Assembly: GCF_030680935.1 (NCBI RefSeq)
Contig: NZ_JAUXUP010000057.1
Coordinates: 1 to 64,000, forward strand
Source of the DNA: Polaromonas sp.
GTDB taxonomy: Bacteria; Pseudomonadota; Gammaproteobacteria; Burkholderiales; Burkholderiaceae_C
Direction of reading: 5' to 3'
Length of the DNA: 64,000 bases
Within the stretch, counting starts at the first letter, position 1. Each line of letters starts with the position of its first letter. The translations under genes were made by a program, and so were the position numbers. Shown in pieces: positions 21,450-30,604 of the stretch. The notes below the pieces were generated by a model that was not told the origin of the DNA, searched no databases, and saw only the letters and a list, made by a program, of their open reading frames with translations.

Positions 21450-22817
21450 TCACACGGCGCCGCTCCAGCGCAGCAGCAGACCGGCCAGCGCGCAAACGGC
21501 TATCACCGGGATCACACCCACCTTGTAGCGCAGCAGTGCCACCCCGGCCAACAACATGATGGCCAGCGCCGGCCACTCGATATTGAAAGGAAAGCCGGCT
21601 CCAGCCCCTGTCGGGAAAGCGACATGCGCTATAAAAAACAGAGCGAGACTGGCGATCACACCGACCACCGCCGCCGTGATGGCCGCCAGCGGCGCGGTGA
21701 AATGTAGTTTGCCGTGGGTGGACTCCACCAGCGGCCCGCCCGCCAGGATAAAAACAAAAGACGGCAGAAAAGTGAACCAGGTCACCAGCAGTGCCGCCAG
21801 CGCTGCCCCCTGAAACAGGGCATCGGGCCCCAACACCTCTTTGGTCCAGCCGCCGACAAAAGCCACAAAGGCCACCACCATGATCAGCGGGCCGGGTGTG
21901 GTTTCTCCGAGCGCCAGGCCGTCAATCATCTGCGGCCCGGTGAGCCAGCCAAACTGCTCGACCGCCCCCTGGTACACATAGGGCAGCACCGCATACGCAC
22001 CGCCGAATGTCAGCAGCGCTGCCTTGGTAAAAAACCAGCTCATCTGTGTCAAGGCCCCGCCCCAGCCTTGCCAGGCCACCAGCGCACCCATGGGCAGCAG
22101 CCAGAGCACGGCCCCCACGGCCAGCACTGCCGCAAGCCGTGATTTTTTGTAACGCGCGTGCTCGGGCGTGGGGGTGTGGTCGTCAATCAGCGCCCGTCCG
22201 TGGCCCGTGGTGGTGGCACCATGTGCGCCACCCGTAGCAAACTGGCCAGGCGCGTAACGCGCGCACAGCCAGCCCGTCAGCGCAGCTGCCAGCACCACCC
22301 ACGGAAAGGGCACACCCAGAAAGGCAATCGTTACAAAACTGATAGCTGCTACCGCCCATGGGACGGGGGCTTTGAGCGGATTTTTCAATGACTTGCCGCC
22401 GATGCGATACACCGCCTGCAACACAATAGCCGCGACAGCGGGCTTGATGCCGTAGAAGATGCCGGCCACCAGCGGCACATCGCCGAACGCCACATACACC
22501 CAGCTCAGCGTGATCAGGATGAACAGCGAGGGCAGCACAAACAGCGCACCCGCCACCACACCGCCCCAGCTGCGGTGCATCAACCAGCCAATGTAGGTGG
22601 CCAGTTGTTGCGCCTCCGGCCCCGGCAGCAGCATGCAGTAGTTGAGCGCGTGCAGAAAGCGCTTTTCGGATATCCAGCGCCTTTGCTCGACCAGCTCGCG
22701 GTGCATGATCGCAATCTGGCCGGCCGGCCCGCCAAAACTGATGAAGCCGAGCTTGAGCCAGAAGCGGAAAGCCTCGCGGAAACTGACCTCTTGAGGCAGC
22801 TTGGTGGTCGGCATCAT
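21450..22817 (-). CDS. chrA: Chromate efflux transporter
   Basis: WLKLGFISFGGPAGQIAIMHRELVEQRRWISEKRFLHALNYCMLLPGPEAQQLATYIGW, two homologous halves. Confidence 0.94.
   Translation of the reverse strand: MMPTTKLPQEVSFREAFRFWLKLGFISFGGPAGQIAIMHRELVEQRRWISEKRFLHALNYCMLLPGPEAQQLATYIGWLMHRSWGGVVAGALFVLPSLFILITLSWVYVAFGDVPLVAGIFYGIKPAVAAIVLQAVYRIGGKSLKNPLKAPVPWAVAAISFVTIAFLGVPFPWVVLAAALTGWLCARYAPGQFATGGAHGATTTGHGRALIDDHTPTPEHARYKKSRLAAVLAVGAVLWLLPMGALVAWQGWGGALTQMSWFFTKAALLTFGGAYAVLPYVYQGAVEQFGWLTGPQMIDGLALGETTPGPLIMVVAFVAFVGGWTKEVLGPDALFQGAALAALLVTWFTFLPSFVFILAGGPLVESTHGKLHFTAPLAAITAAVVGVIASLALFFIAHVAFPTGAGAGFPFNIEWPALAIMLLAGVALLRYKVGVIPVIAVCALAGLLLRWSGAV
22327..22377 (-). repeat. Dispersed repeat copy 4, inside chrA
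   Basis: tcgttacaaaactgatagctgctaccgcccatgggacgggggctttgag. Confidence 0.6.
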
Positions 22818-23728
22818 GCGCCGGCGCCTGTCATGGTTTCCGGCTTCCAGCTATGCCCCTCGGGTGACTTTCCCTGCCACACGGCGTGGGCTTCGCTGGC
22901 GCACCAGGCGTAGAGCGCGTCGTACAACGGCATCGCGGCTTCCAGCATGTCGTGGTCATCCCCATGCAAGCGGGACAAACCCAGCGAGAAGGCCAGCAAG
23001 CCGGCGCATTGCGGCTCCAGCGCCAGCCGGTCGGTGTCGGCCCCGCGCACGATACGGGCCAGGCGGTCCACCGCCGGGTCTTCAATCTCGAACGCGCGAA
23101 GCAGGCCATCAAAACTGCACCATTCGCCCTCGTGCGTCAGCGGTGCGCCCGGAAGGTCATAAGCCACCGCCTTCAGCCGCGCCGCTTCGCTGAAGACCTG
23201 CGCCGTCGGCACGTAAAAAAATTCGGCACGTGGGTCGATAAACCGGCGTATCAGCCAGGGGCAGGCGATGCGATCAATTTTGGGGCGCTCCCGGGTGATC
23301 CAGCGCGACGCCTGCTCGCCGGGTACGCCCCAGTCGGCGCGTTTGCGCATGGTCGGCAGCGGCGTCAAGCGCCATTGGGCGATGTCTTCCGCGCTGTCCA
23401 CGCCGTCTTCACCACCTTCGATGCCGCCGGCCAGCGCGCGTGCATCCCAGCCTGCGGCACGCAGCAGCGCGGTCGCGTCAGCGCTGACGTTGTGGCCATA
23501 GACGCAATACACCACCACCTCGCGCGCCGGCTCGGCGGCGACCAGCGCCGCCACGTCTTCAGGTGCACAGCGCCGGGCCGCGGCGAGCATGCGCGGGCTC
23601 TCGGCAAATTTGGCCTCGCGACGGACGTCCAGCAGCAAGGGCGCATTGGCGCGGCCCATGCGGGCGGCGAGTTCTTCGGGGCTGATGCGGGGAACGGATG
23701 GGAAAGAGGTGTCCACGGAATACTCCAA
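22814..23728 (-). CDS. Rhodanese-like domain fused to ChrB C-terminal (chromate resistance) domain
   Basis: N-terminal rhodanese (LLLDVRREAKF...VVVYCVYGHNVSADATALLRAAGWDARALAGGIEG) and C-terminal ChrB-type WITRERPKIDRIACPWLIRRFIDPRAEFFYVP; 4-bp overlap with chrA. Confidence 0.9.
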   Translation of the reverse strand: MEYSVDTSFPSVPRISPEELAARMGRANAPLLLDVRREAKFAESPRMLAAARRCAPEDVAALVAAEPAREVVVYCVYGHNVSADATALLRAAGWDARALAGGIEGGEDGVDSAEDIAQWRLTPLPTMRKRADWGVPGEQASRWITRERPKIDRIACPWLIRRFIDPRAEFFYVPTAQVFSEAARLKAVAYDLPGAPLTHEGEWCSFDGLLRAFEIEDPAVDRLARIVRGADTDRLALEPQCAGLLAFSLGLSRLHGDDHDMLEAAMPLYDALYAWCASEAHAVWQGKSPEGHSWKPETMTGAGA

Positions 23729-23839
23729 TGAGTGTTACCAGCGCTTGGACGGGACACCGTCTTTCTGTGAAGAGTCGGGAGGCTGAAATCCCGATGCGTG
23801 AATATTAGCAGCCTCGCCGCGCCAACGCCAGCCAGGGCG

Positions 23840-24439
23840 CTAGCCGTGCTGGAACTTGAACACCGCGCGGCTGGCGCGGGCGTTGGGCCAGAAGCGGATC
23901 TCCTGGCCGTCCTGCAGGCCAAACGAGTCAATAATTTTGAGCCGGTTTTTCTGCGCCAGCGCTGTAAAATCCTGCAGGGTGCCAACCCGGATGTTCGGCG
24001 TGTCGTACCACTGGTAAGGCAGGACCTTGGTCACCGGCATGCGGCCGCGCAACACCGCCAGACGGTTTGGCCAGTGGCCAAAATTGGGAAACGCGACGAT
24101 GCCGGCACTGCCTACACGCGCGGTTTCGCGCAGCATGATTTCGGTGTTGTGGAGATGCTGCAAGGTATCGATCTGCAACACCACGTCAAAACTCGCATCG
24201 CCAAACATGGCCAGGCCTTCGTCGAGGTTGAGCTGGATCACATTGACGCCGCGCGCCACACAGGCCTGCACATTGGCGTCGTTGATCTCGACGCCGTAGC
24301 CGGTACAGCCACGCTCACGGGTCAGGTGCTCGAGCATGGCGCCGTCGCCACAGCCGAGGTCCAGCACGCGCGAGCCGGGCGGCACCAGGCGGGTGATGGA
24401 CAGCTGATCGGCCGTCAGGCGCGGGGCAAGGTTCAGCAT
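23840..24439 (-). CDS. metW: Methionine biosynthesis protein MetW
   Basis: [47 protein letters not shown]; overlaps metX. Confidence 0.94.
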   Translation of the reverse strand: MLNLAPRLTADQLSITRLVPPGSRVLDLGCGDGAMLEHLTRERGCTGYGVEINDANVQACVARGVNVIQLNLDEGLAMFGDASFDVVLQIDTLQHLHNTEIMLRETARVGSAGIVAFPNFGHWPNRLAVLRGRMPVTKVLPYQWYDTPNIRVGTLQDFTALAQKNRLKIIDSFGLQDGQEIRFWPNARASRAVFKFQHG

Positions 24440-25584
24440 GGCGCCACCTTGCTCTCAAAATAGGCGCGCACCACGCCCAGATAACGCGCGTCATCGAGCA
24501 AAAAGGCGTCATGCCCGTGGGGTGCATCGATCTCGGCGTAACTCACGTCGCGCTGGTTGTCGAGCAGGGCCTTGACGATCTCGCGGCTGCGCGCCGGCGA
24601 AAACCGCCAGTCGGTCGTGAAGCTCACCAGCAGAAATTTGGCCTTGGCTGCAGAAAGGGCCTGCGTCAGGTCGCCTGCGTGCGTGGCAGCCGGATCAAAA
24701 TAATCGAGCGCCCGCGTGATCAGCAAATAGGTGTTGGCGTCAAAGTATTCGCTGAACTTGTCGCCCTGGTAACGCAGGTAACTTTCGATCTGGAATTCGA
24801 CCTCCTGCGTCGAGTATCTGTAGCCGCTGTCATGCCCCACGACAGCTTCGCGAAGCTGGCGGCCGAACTTCTCGTTCATCACGTCATCGCTGAGGTAGGT
24901 GATGTGGCCAATCATGCGGGCGATACGCAGGCCGCGCTGCGGCAGTACGCCGTGCCGCCCGTAGTGGCCGCCGTAAAAATCCGGGTCGGTGACGATGGCG
25001 CGGCGCGCCACTTCATTAAAGGCGATGTTTTCAGCCGTCAGGTTGGGCGCGCTCGCCACCACCACGGCGTGGCGTACACGGTCAGGGTATTGCAGCGTCC
25101 AGCTCAGCGCCTGCATGCCGCCCAGGCTGCCCCCCATGACCGCAGCCAATGTCTGAATGCCCAGCACGTCGAGCAGCCGGGCCTGCGCATCGACCCAGTC
25201 CTGCACCGTCACAACGGGAAAGTCGGCGCCGTAAATCTCGCCGCTGTCGGGGTGGCGCTGCATCGGGCCAGTCGAGCCGAAACAGGAGCCGAGGTTGTTG
25301 ACGCCGATCACAAAAAACACATTGGTATCGACCGGCTTGCCGGGGCCTATCATGGTGTCCCACCAGCCTTCGGACCTGGGCACCTCCACGCCCTGCTCAT
25401 CCAGATACACACCGGCCACATGGTGCGAGGCATTGAGCGCATGGCAGATCAGTACCGCGTTGGATTTGTCGGCGTTGAGCGTGCCGTAGGTCTCGTAGCT
25501 CAGGTCGTAGGCACGGATGGACGCGCCGCTTTGCAAAGGCAAGGCGGCGGCGAAATGCATGGACTGTGGCGTGGCAACAAGCAT
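24433..25584 (-). CDS. metX: Homoserine O-acetyl/succinyltransferase MetX
   Basis: [29 protein letters not shown]...[12 protein letters not shown]. Confidence 0.95.
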   Translation of the reverse strand: MLVATPQSMHFAAALPLQSGASIRAYDLSYETYGTLNADKSNAVLICHALNASHHVAGVYLDEQGVEVPRSEGWWDTMIGPGKPVDTNVFFVIGVNNLGSCFGSTGPMQRHPDSGEIYGADFPVVTVQDWVDAQARLLDVLGIQTLAAVMGGSLGGMQALSWTLQYPDRVRHAVVVASAPNLTAENIAFNEVARRAIVTDPDFYGGHYGRHGVLPQRGLRIARMIGHITYLSDDVMNEKFGRQLREAVVGHDSGYRYSTQEVEFQIESYLRYQGDKFSEYFDANTYLLITRALDYFDPAATHAGDLTQALSAAKAKFLLVSFTTDWRFSPARSREIVKALLDNQRDVSYAEIDAPHGHDAFLLDDARYLGVVRAYFESKVAPC

Positions 25585-25600
25585 CGAGGAAAAGCCCCAG

Positions 25601-25638
25601 AAAACAAAAACCCGGCATCGCTAAAAGCGATTCCGGGT
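25601..25638 (-). terminator. Intrinsic-terminator-like hairpin between SAM-II-like aptamer and metX
   Basis: Minus strand acccggaatcgcttttagcgatgccgggtttttgtttt. Confidence 0.75.
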
Positions 25639-25644
25639 CGTGGA

Positions 25645-25700
25645 TGTCGTCTTTAGCTGTACTTTTTAAGCGCCCGCAAGCTGAGCAAATCGGCGCTGCT
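25645..25700 (-). promoter_or_regulatory. SAM-II (SAM-alpha)-like riboswitch upstream of metX
   Basis: Minus strand agcGCCGATTTGCTCAGCTTGCGGGCGCttAAAAAGTACAGCTAAAGACGac resembles the SAM-II pattern (GGTGATTTGnnCnGCTTGCnnCCACnTTAAAnAAGnnGCTAAAGA); just 5' of metX. Confidence 0.85.
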
Positions 25701-25709
25701 GGAAGTATA

Positions 25710-26276
25710 TCAAGCAGGTATCAGCAATGCCAACAAGCCCAGCGCGGCAAAAATCAGGGCCGACACCACGTGCACCACCCGCAGCGGCACGAGCCGTGTG
25801 ACGCGCGCGCCCAGCCACACCACCGGGGCGTTGGCCAGCATCATGCCCAGTGTGGTGCCCAGCACCACCCAGAACCAGGCGTCGTAACGCGCGGCCAGCA
25901 TGACGGTGGCAATTTGCGTCTTGTCGCCCATTTCGGCCAGAAAAAACAACATCACCGTGGTGCCGAACACGCCAAAACGAGGCAGGCGCCGGTCGGCGGC
26001 ATTTTCATCAAGCTTGTCCGGAATCAGCATCCACACGGCCATGGCGATGAAAGATGCGCCCAGAATCCAGCGCAGGGTTTGCGGGCCGATCAGCGTGGTG
26101 ACCCAGGCGCCCAGCGCACCAGCCAACGCATGGTTGGCGACCGTGGCCACAAAAATACCCAGAACAATCGGCCAGGGCTTGCGAAAGCGTGCGGCCAGCA
26201 CCAATGCCAGAAGCTGGGTTTTGTCACCCATTTCGGCCAGGGCAACAATGCCGGTAGAGACGAGGAAAGCTTGCAT
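25710..26276 (-). CDS. GDT1/UPF0016 (TMEM165-like, MneA/MntX-type) manganese exporter
   Basis: Two E-x-G-D-K-T motifs (ALAEMGDKTQLLAL and FLAEMGDKTQIATV) in a hydrophobic 188 aa protein. Confidence 0.9.
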   Translation of the reverse strand: MQAFLVSTGIVALAEMGDKTQLLALVLAARFRKPWPIVLGIFVATVANHALAGALGAWVTTLIGPQTLRWILGASFIAMAVWMLIPDKLDENAADRRLPRFGVFGTTVMLFFLAEMGDKTQIATVMLAARYDAWFWVVLGTTLGMMLANAPVVWLGARVTRLVPLRVVHVVSALIFAALGLLALLIPA

Positions 26277-26317
26277 CAGAAAAACTCCGGCCGAATACCC
26301 ATGACCGCACGGCGTCC

Positions 26318-26480
26318 CCGGCCTGAAACGGAGGCTGTGCAGTCAAAGGTCTCGCTGGGTTCAGGCAAATGCCCGTCATACTGCTTGCGCCATGTCCGTC
26401 CTGAAAGCCAGGCCGGGCAAGTCTGTTGACGCAAACCCCTTGCAGAAGTGCAGGGTGGCTACTCCCCAATGACAGGCCGT
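26318..26480 (-). promoter_or_regulatory. yybP-ykoY (Mn2+) riboswitch
   Basis: Minus strand ggcctgtcattGGGGAGTAGCcaccctgc...GTCAACAGACTTGCCcggcctgg...cccaGCGAGACCTTTGACTgcac...caggcc; conserved loops plus closing ggcctg/caggcc stem; 42 nt upstream of a UPF0016 Mn exporter. Confidence 0.85.
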
Positions 26481-26552
26481 ATTGTACGTCGCGCATCCTG
26501 AAGAGCCTGAGCAGGGTCAGCGCCACACTCACCCAGATTGGTGCGCACTTGT

Positions 26553-26569
26553 CTGGCGCACTTTTTGCT
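26553..26569 (+). promoter_or_regulatory. Sigma54 (-24/-12) promoter candidate for amt
   Basis: cTGGCGCactttTTGCt matches TGGCAC-N5-TTGC with correct spacing, ~70 bp upstream of amt ATG. Confidence 0.65.
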
Positions 26570-26641
26570 TGCTTTTGGTGCCGTCTCGGCTTTTCCTGAG
26601 ATTTCGCACTGAAAAAGATCAAAACACTGAAGGGGCTCTTC

Positions 26642-27844
26642 ATGGACGCACTAAAACAGGGCTCTGATGCCTTGTTCATTTTGTTGGGTGGGATCATGGT
26701 TCTGGCCATGCACGCCGGTTTTGCATTTCTGGAACTGGGCACCGTTCGCAAGAAAAACCAGGTCAATGCGCTGGTCAAAATCCTGGTGGATTTTTCGGTC
26801 TCCACCGTGGTCTATTTTGTGGTCGGTTACGGCGTGGCTTATGGCACCAGCTTTTTTGTCGGTGCTGAAGAATTGGCCGCAAAAAACGGCTACGAACTCG
26901 TCAAGTTCTTCTTTCTGCTGACCTTTGCCGCCGCCATTCCCGCCATCATCTCGGGCGGTATTGCTGAGCGGGCGCGCTTTTATCCCCAGTTGCTGGCCAC
27001 TGCGGTGATTGTGGGTCTGGTTTATCCCCTGTTTGAAGGTGTGGTCTGGAACCAGCGTTTTGGCGTGCAGGCCTGGATCAAGGACCTCACCGGCGCTGAA
27101 TTTCATGACTTTGCCGGCTCCATCGTGGTCCATGCAGTCGGTGGCTGGCTGGCCTTGCCGGCGGTGATTTTGCTCGGTGCGCGCAGCAACCGCTACCGCA
27201 AGGACGGCGGCATATCAGCGCACCCGCCGTCGAGCATTCCTTTCCTCGCCTTGGGCGCCTGGATTCTGACGGTCGGCTGGTTTGGCTTCAACGTCATGAG
27301 CGCGCAGACCATAGACAAAATCTCCGGTCTGGTCGCCGTGAATTCGCTGATGGCCATGGTGGGCGGCACACTGGTGGCCCTGGTGCTGGGCAAAAACGAC
27401 CCGGGCTTTGTGCACAACGGGCCGCTGGCCGGGCTGGTGGCGGTGTGTGCGGGCTCTGACCTGATGCACCCGCTGGGCGCACTGGTCACCGGTGGTGTGG
27501 CCGGTGCGGTTTTTGTGCTGATGTTCACCCTGACACAAAACCGCTGGAAGATAGACGACGTGCTTGGCGTCTGGCCCTTGCACGGCCTGTGTGGCGCCTG
27601 GGGCGGTATCGCTGCCGGCATTTTCGGCAGCAAGGCACTGGGCGGGCTGGGTGGTGTCAGCCTGAGCGCGCAATTGATCGGCACAGCGATGGGTGTGGGC
27701 TGGGCGCTGCTCGCTGGTTTTGCGGTGTACGGTCTGATCAAGGCCACCATGGGGCTGCGCATGACGCAGGAAGAAGAGTACGAAGGCGCCGACCTGTCGA
27801 TTCACCGCATCGGCTCCACGCCGGACCGTGAGGTCAACTGGTAG
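26642..27844 (+). CDS. amt: Ammonium transporter
   Basis: AFLELGTVRKKNQVNALVKILVDFSVSTVVYFVVGYG...FAGSIVVHAVGGWLALPAVILLGAR; Amt/Rh family. Confidence 0.94.
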   Translation: MDALKQGSDALFILLGGIMVLAMHAGFAFLELGTVRKKNQVNALVKILVDFSVSTVVYFVVGYGVAYGTSFFVGAEELAAKNGYELVKFFFLLTFAAAIPAIISGGIAERARFYPQLLATAVIVGLVYPLFEGVVWNQRFGVQAWIKDLTGAEFHDFAGSIVVHAVGGWLALPAVILLGARSNRYRKDGGISAHPPSSIPFLALGAWILTVGWFGFNVMSAQTIDKISGLVAVNSLMAMVGGTLVALVLGKNDPGFVHNGPLAGLVAVCAGSDLMHPLGALVTGGVAGAVFVLMFTLTQNRWKIDDVLGVWPLHGLCGAWGGIAAGIFGSKALGGLGGVSLSAQLIGTAMGVGWALLAGFAVYGLIKATMGLRMTQEEEYEGADLSIHRIGSTPDREVNW

Positions 27845-27855
27845 CCAATAAATGT

Positions 27856-27903
27856 GCTATTGAAATAATAGCTGCCTACGCTTACTGCATAAGGGCTGAC
27901 GGC
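27856..27903 (-). repeat. Dispersed repeat copy 5
   Basis: gctattgaaataatagctgcctacgcttactgcataagggctgacggc. Confidence 0.85.
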
Positions 27904-27921
27904 CTTTTTGGCTTGTAAAAT

Positions 27922-28389
27922 TCAGCTCGATCGCCATCTCGGCGCCAACCAGCGGTCCAGCGTCCACGGGCCCAGGCCGTAGATCGCAAGGCCCGCCAGT
28001 AGCGCACCCCAAAACACATGCTGCTGCAGGGCGGCGGGTGCAATCTCGCTGAGCGCGATCACCGCCACCGCGTTCACCACAAACAGGCCCAGCGCCGAGA
28101 AGCGCCCGGCCAGGCCCAGCACCAGCAGCACTGGCAGCACGATCTCGCCAGCCGTGCCCATGAACGCCGCGATCGCGGGGGACAGCAGGGGCACCTTGTA
28201 TTCGTCGGTGAAAAGCGCCACCGTGATTTCCCAATCGCGCAGCTTGGTCAGTCCCGAGAGAAAAAACACCTGCGCGATGTAAAGCCTGGCCAGCAGCGCC
28301 GCCAGCGGTTGCAGGCTGTCGAGCGCGCGCGTGAAGTGGGCCCAGGCGCTCAAGCCGCGTGTTTGCCAATTGGGTGCAGGGTGGGTCAT
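27922..28389 (-). CDS. DoxX family membrane protein (bufferin operon)
   Basis: MTHPAPNWQTRGLSAWAHFTRALDSLQPLAALLARLYIAQVFFLSGLTKLRDWEITVALFTDEYKVPLLSP. Confidence 0.88.
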   Translation of the reverse strand: MTHPAPNWQTRGLSAWAHFTRALDSLQPLAALLARLYIAQVFFLSGLTKLRDWEITVALFTDEYKVPLLSPAIAAFMGTAGEIVLPVLLVLGLAGRFSALGLFVVNAVAVIALSEIAPAALQQHVFWGALLAGLAIYGLGPWTLDRWLAPRWRSS

Positions 28390-28399
28390 GTGGTCCTCC

Positions 28400-29218
28400 T
28401 CAAGTTGTGTGCAGAGAGCGAACGCCACAAACCACCCCGGTCTGCACCGCTGCACTTAGCCAGCTGTTGAAATCGAAATCGTTTGTTACGCCGCTGGGCA
28501 AAGCGTCCAGTGCATCCAGCAAGGAGCCGCCGGCCAGCACCGCGCCCAGCAGGCTGTGCTCGGCAGGGCTGCTCACACGCGCGCAGGGCTTGAAGCCCTG
28601 GCGCCAGATCAGCGCATGTTCTGCGCAGCCATCAGCGAGCTTCTGCGCCACTTCTGGCAATGCGGGCTCGCCCAACAGATGGGCGTTGACCAGGCTGGCC
28701 ACCGGGTACCCGCTGTCCAGCAGGGCCAGCCCCGCGCCAAGGGTAAGGGTGTAGTGCGCTGCATCACCGGAGGCCAGCAAGGCAAACGAGGGCAGGTCGG
28801 CATCTACATCGGCTGCGCTGGATGCCAGATGTAGCAGCCACTCCAGCCTGGCCACGTCGACCAGGTAGGGCTCAGTGGACAGCTGCGGCGCCGAGTCGAC
28901 GAAGTCGGCCAGTGCGCTGCCCCAGCAGGCCATGTCGCCGCGCGTTGGCGGCTGCACCGACCAGAAATGCCGCGCCAGCTGTGCAAAGTCCTCGGCGCCC
29001 ATCATCTGCGCCAGTACCGGGTAGGCAGCGATCAGCACACGCTCTGCCAGCACCTGACCGTTGGCGCGGTAAGCGCGCAGGCCACGTTGCTGCTGCAGCT
29101 CCCGCGCCGCATGGTCTGACGGCAACCAGGGCGCAAGCGCAGCGGCGTCACCAGCGCCCAGCACCGCCTGCAGCAAAGCCTGCTGTTCCGCGTCGCGCTG
29201 AAAGCCTGCAGGCGTCAT
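28400..29218 (-). CDS. bufC: DUF2063 / BufC-type putative DNA-binding-domain protein
   Basis: [16 protein letters not shown]...[63 protein letters not shown]; overlaps bufB. Confidence 0.88.
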   Translation of the reverse strand: MTPAGFQRDAEQQALLQAVLGAGDAAALAPWLPSDHAARELQQQRGLRAYRANGQVLAERVLIAAYPVLAQMMGAEDFAQLARHFWSVQPPTRGDMACWGSALADFVDSAPQLSTEPYLVDVARLEWLLHLASSAADVDADLPSFALLASGDAAHYTLTLGAGLALLDSGYPVASLVNAHLLGEPALPEVAQKLADGCAEHALIWRQGFKPCARVSSPAEHSLLGAVLAGGSLLDALDALPSGVTNDFDFNSWLSAAVQTGVVCGVRSLHTT

Positions 29219-30147
29219 GCTGCTTCTGCCACTTCAGCAGACGGCTGGCAGGCGCGCGCACGGCTGGCTTCGTCCAGCAGGACCTGCAGCGGCGGAACGT
29301 CGGTGTCCCATTCCACCAGCGTGGCCAGACCTTGCGCAGAACGACCAAAGCGGTTCGTCGCATGGCGATAGATCTCCCACACCGGCTCGCAGACCCGGCT
29401 GCCATGGTCGTCAATCACGATGTCGCCGCAGTCCTGGTGGCCGGCCAGGTGCAGCTCTCCCACCACATGGGCGGGGATCTGTTCCAGCCAGTTTTTGCAG
29501 CTGTGCAGGGGATCTACAGTGCTGCCCGCGTAACACTCATTGAGCGCGTTGACATAAAGGTTGTTCACATCGACCAGCAGGCCACAACCGGTGCGGCGGG
29601 CCAGTTCTGCCAGAAAAGCCGGCTCCTCCATATCGGAGCTGGCAAAACTGACGTAGGCCGACAGGTTCTCGACCAGCAGCGGGCGCTGGAGCCGCTCCTG
29701 GACCTGCTGGACGTTGGCGCAAAGCACATCGAGCGAGCGCCGGTGAAAGGCAATGGGCAGCAGGTCAGCGGCATGCACCACCGATTGGCCCAGAACACCA
29801 CGCGCGAAACACGCATGGTCGGACACACGAACCGGCTCGATGCGCTCTACCAGCCGCGCGAGCTGGTCCAGATGCCACGGGTCCACACCGGCCGCCGAAC
29901 CCAGCGCCAAGCCGACGCCATGCAGGCTGATCGGGTAACGCGCTCGGGCTTGATGAAGGAGCGCCAGCGCGGCGCCGCCCTGGCCAAAAAAATTCTCGGA
30001 GTGGACTTCAAGAAAGTCCAGCGCAGGCGCACTTTCCAGCAACTCGGCATAGTGCGGATGCCGCCAACCAATGCCTGTGGAAAAGTGGCCTGCGTTTGTC
30101 ATGAGAGCGAAAACCGGCTTGGCCAAGGGACGGAAAGCTTCGCTCAA
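29215..30147 (-). CDS. bufB: MNIO family (DUF692) RiPP-modifying enzyme, BufB-type
   Basis: [31 protein letters not shown]...[17 protein letters not shown]...[46 protein letters not shown]. Confidence 0.93.
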   Translation of the reverse strand: MSEAFRPLAKPVFALMTNAGHFSTGIGWRHPHYAELLESAPALDFLEVHSENFFGQGGAALALLHQARARYPISLHGVGLALGSAAGVDPWHLDQLARLVERIEPVRVSDHACFARGVLGQSVVHAADLLPIAFHRRSLDVLCANVQQVQERLQRPLLVENLSAYVSFASSDMEEPAFLAELARRTGCGLLVDVNNLYVNALNECYAGSTVDPLHSCKNWLEQIPAHVVGELHLAGHQDCGDIVIDDHGSRVCEPVWEIYRHATNRFGRSAQGLATLVEWDTDVPPLQVLLDEASRARACQPSAEVAEAA

Positions 30148-30174
30148 ACGACAGTTTGCTCAGGGCAAGCGGGT

Positions 30175-30465
30175 TCAGCTCTTTTTGTCCATCATGGATT
30201 TGGCTTTCATCTTGGCCGCATCGGCGGTCATGCCTTTCATGCCGGCGCAAGTGCCCTTGGCCACGTACTTCCACTCATTGGCGTCATCGCTGACCTTGGC
30301 CTGACCAGCGCAAGAGTGGGTGCCGCTGAGGTTGGCGCAATCGTTCTGACCAGCCTTGGCAATGCCGTAGCATTTTTCTTTTTCCTGGGCAACAGCAGGC
30401 GTTGCAACCAGCAGGGTGGACAACAGGGAGGCTGCAGCTGCAGCAATCAAGGCGCGTTGGTTCAT
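30175..30465 (-). CDS. bufA: DUF2282 / BufA1-type bufferin precursor peptide
   Basis: 96 aa, Sec-type signal peptide ending ...ATPAVAQ, then [51 protein letters not shown] with four Cys; first gene before bufB-bufC-doxX. Confidence 0.92.
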   Translation of the reverse strand: MNQRALIAAAAASLLSTLLVATPAVAQEKEKCYGIAKAGQNDCANLSGTHSCAGQAKVSDDANEWKYVAKGTCAGMKGMTADAAKMKAKSMMDKKS

Positions 30466-30604
30466 TTGAAAATCTCCGGTGGGTTTGCAGAAGTTGAAAA
30501 CTTAACCAGCAGAGAAGAAATTTCTGACTGGTTAGAGCTTAGTCCGGCGCGCGGCGGCTTTCTTACAAAAAATTTTCAGGCATCCGCGCGCGGGCTTGCG
30601 CCCC

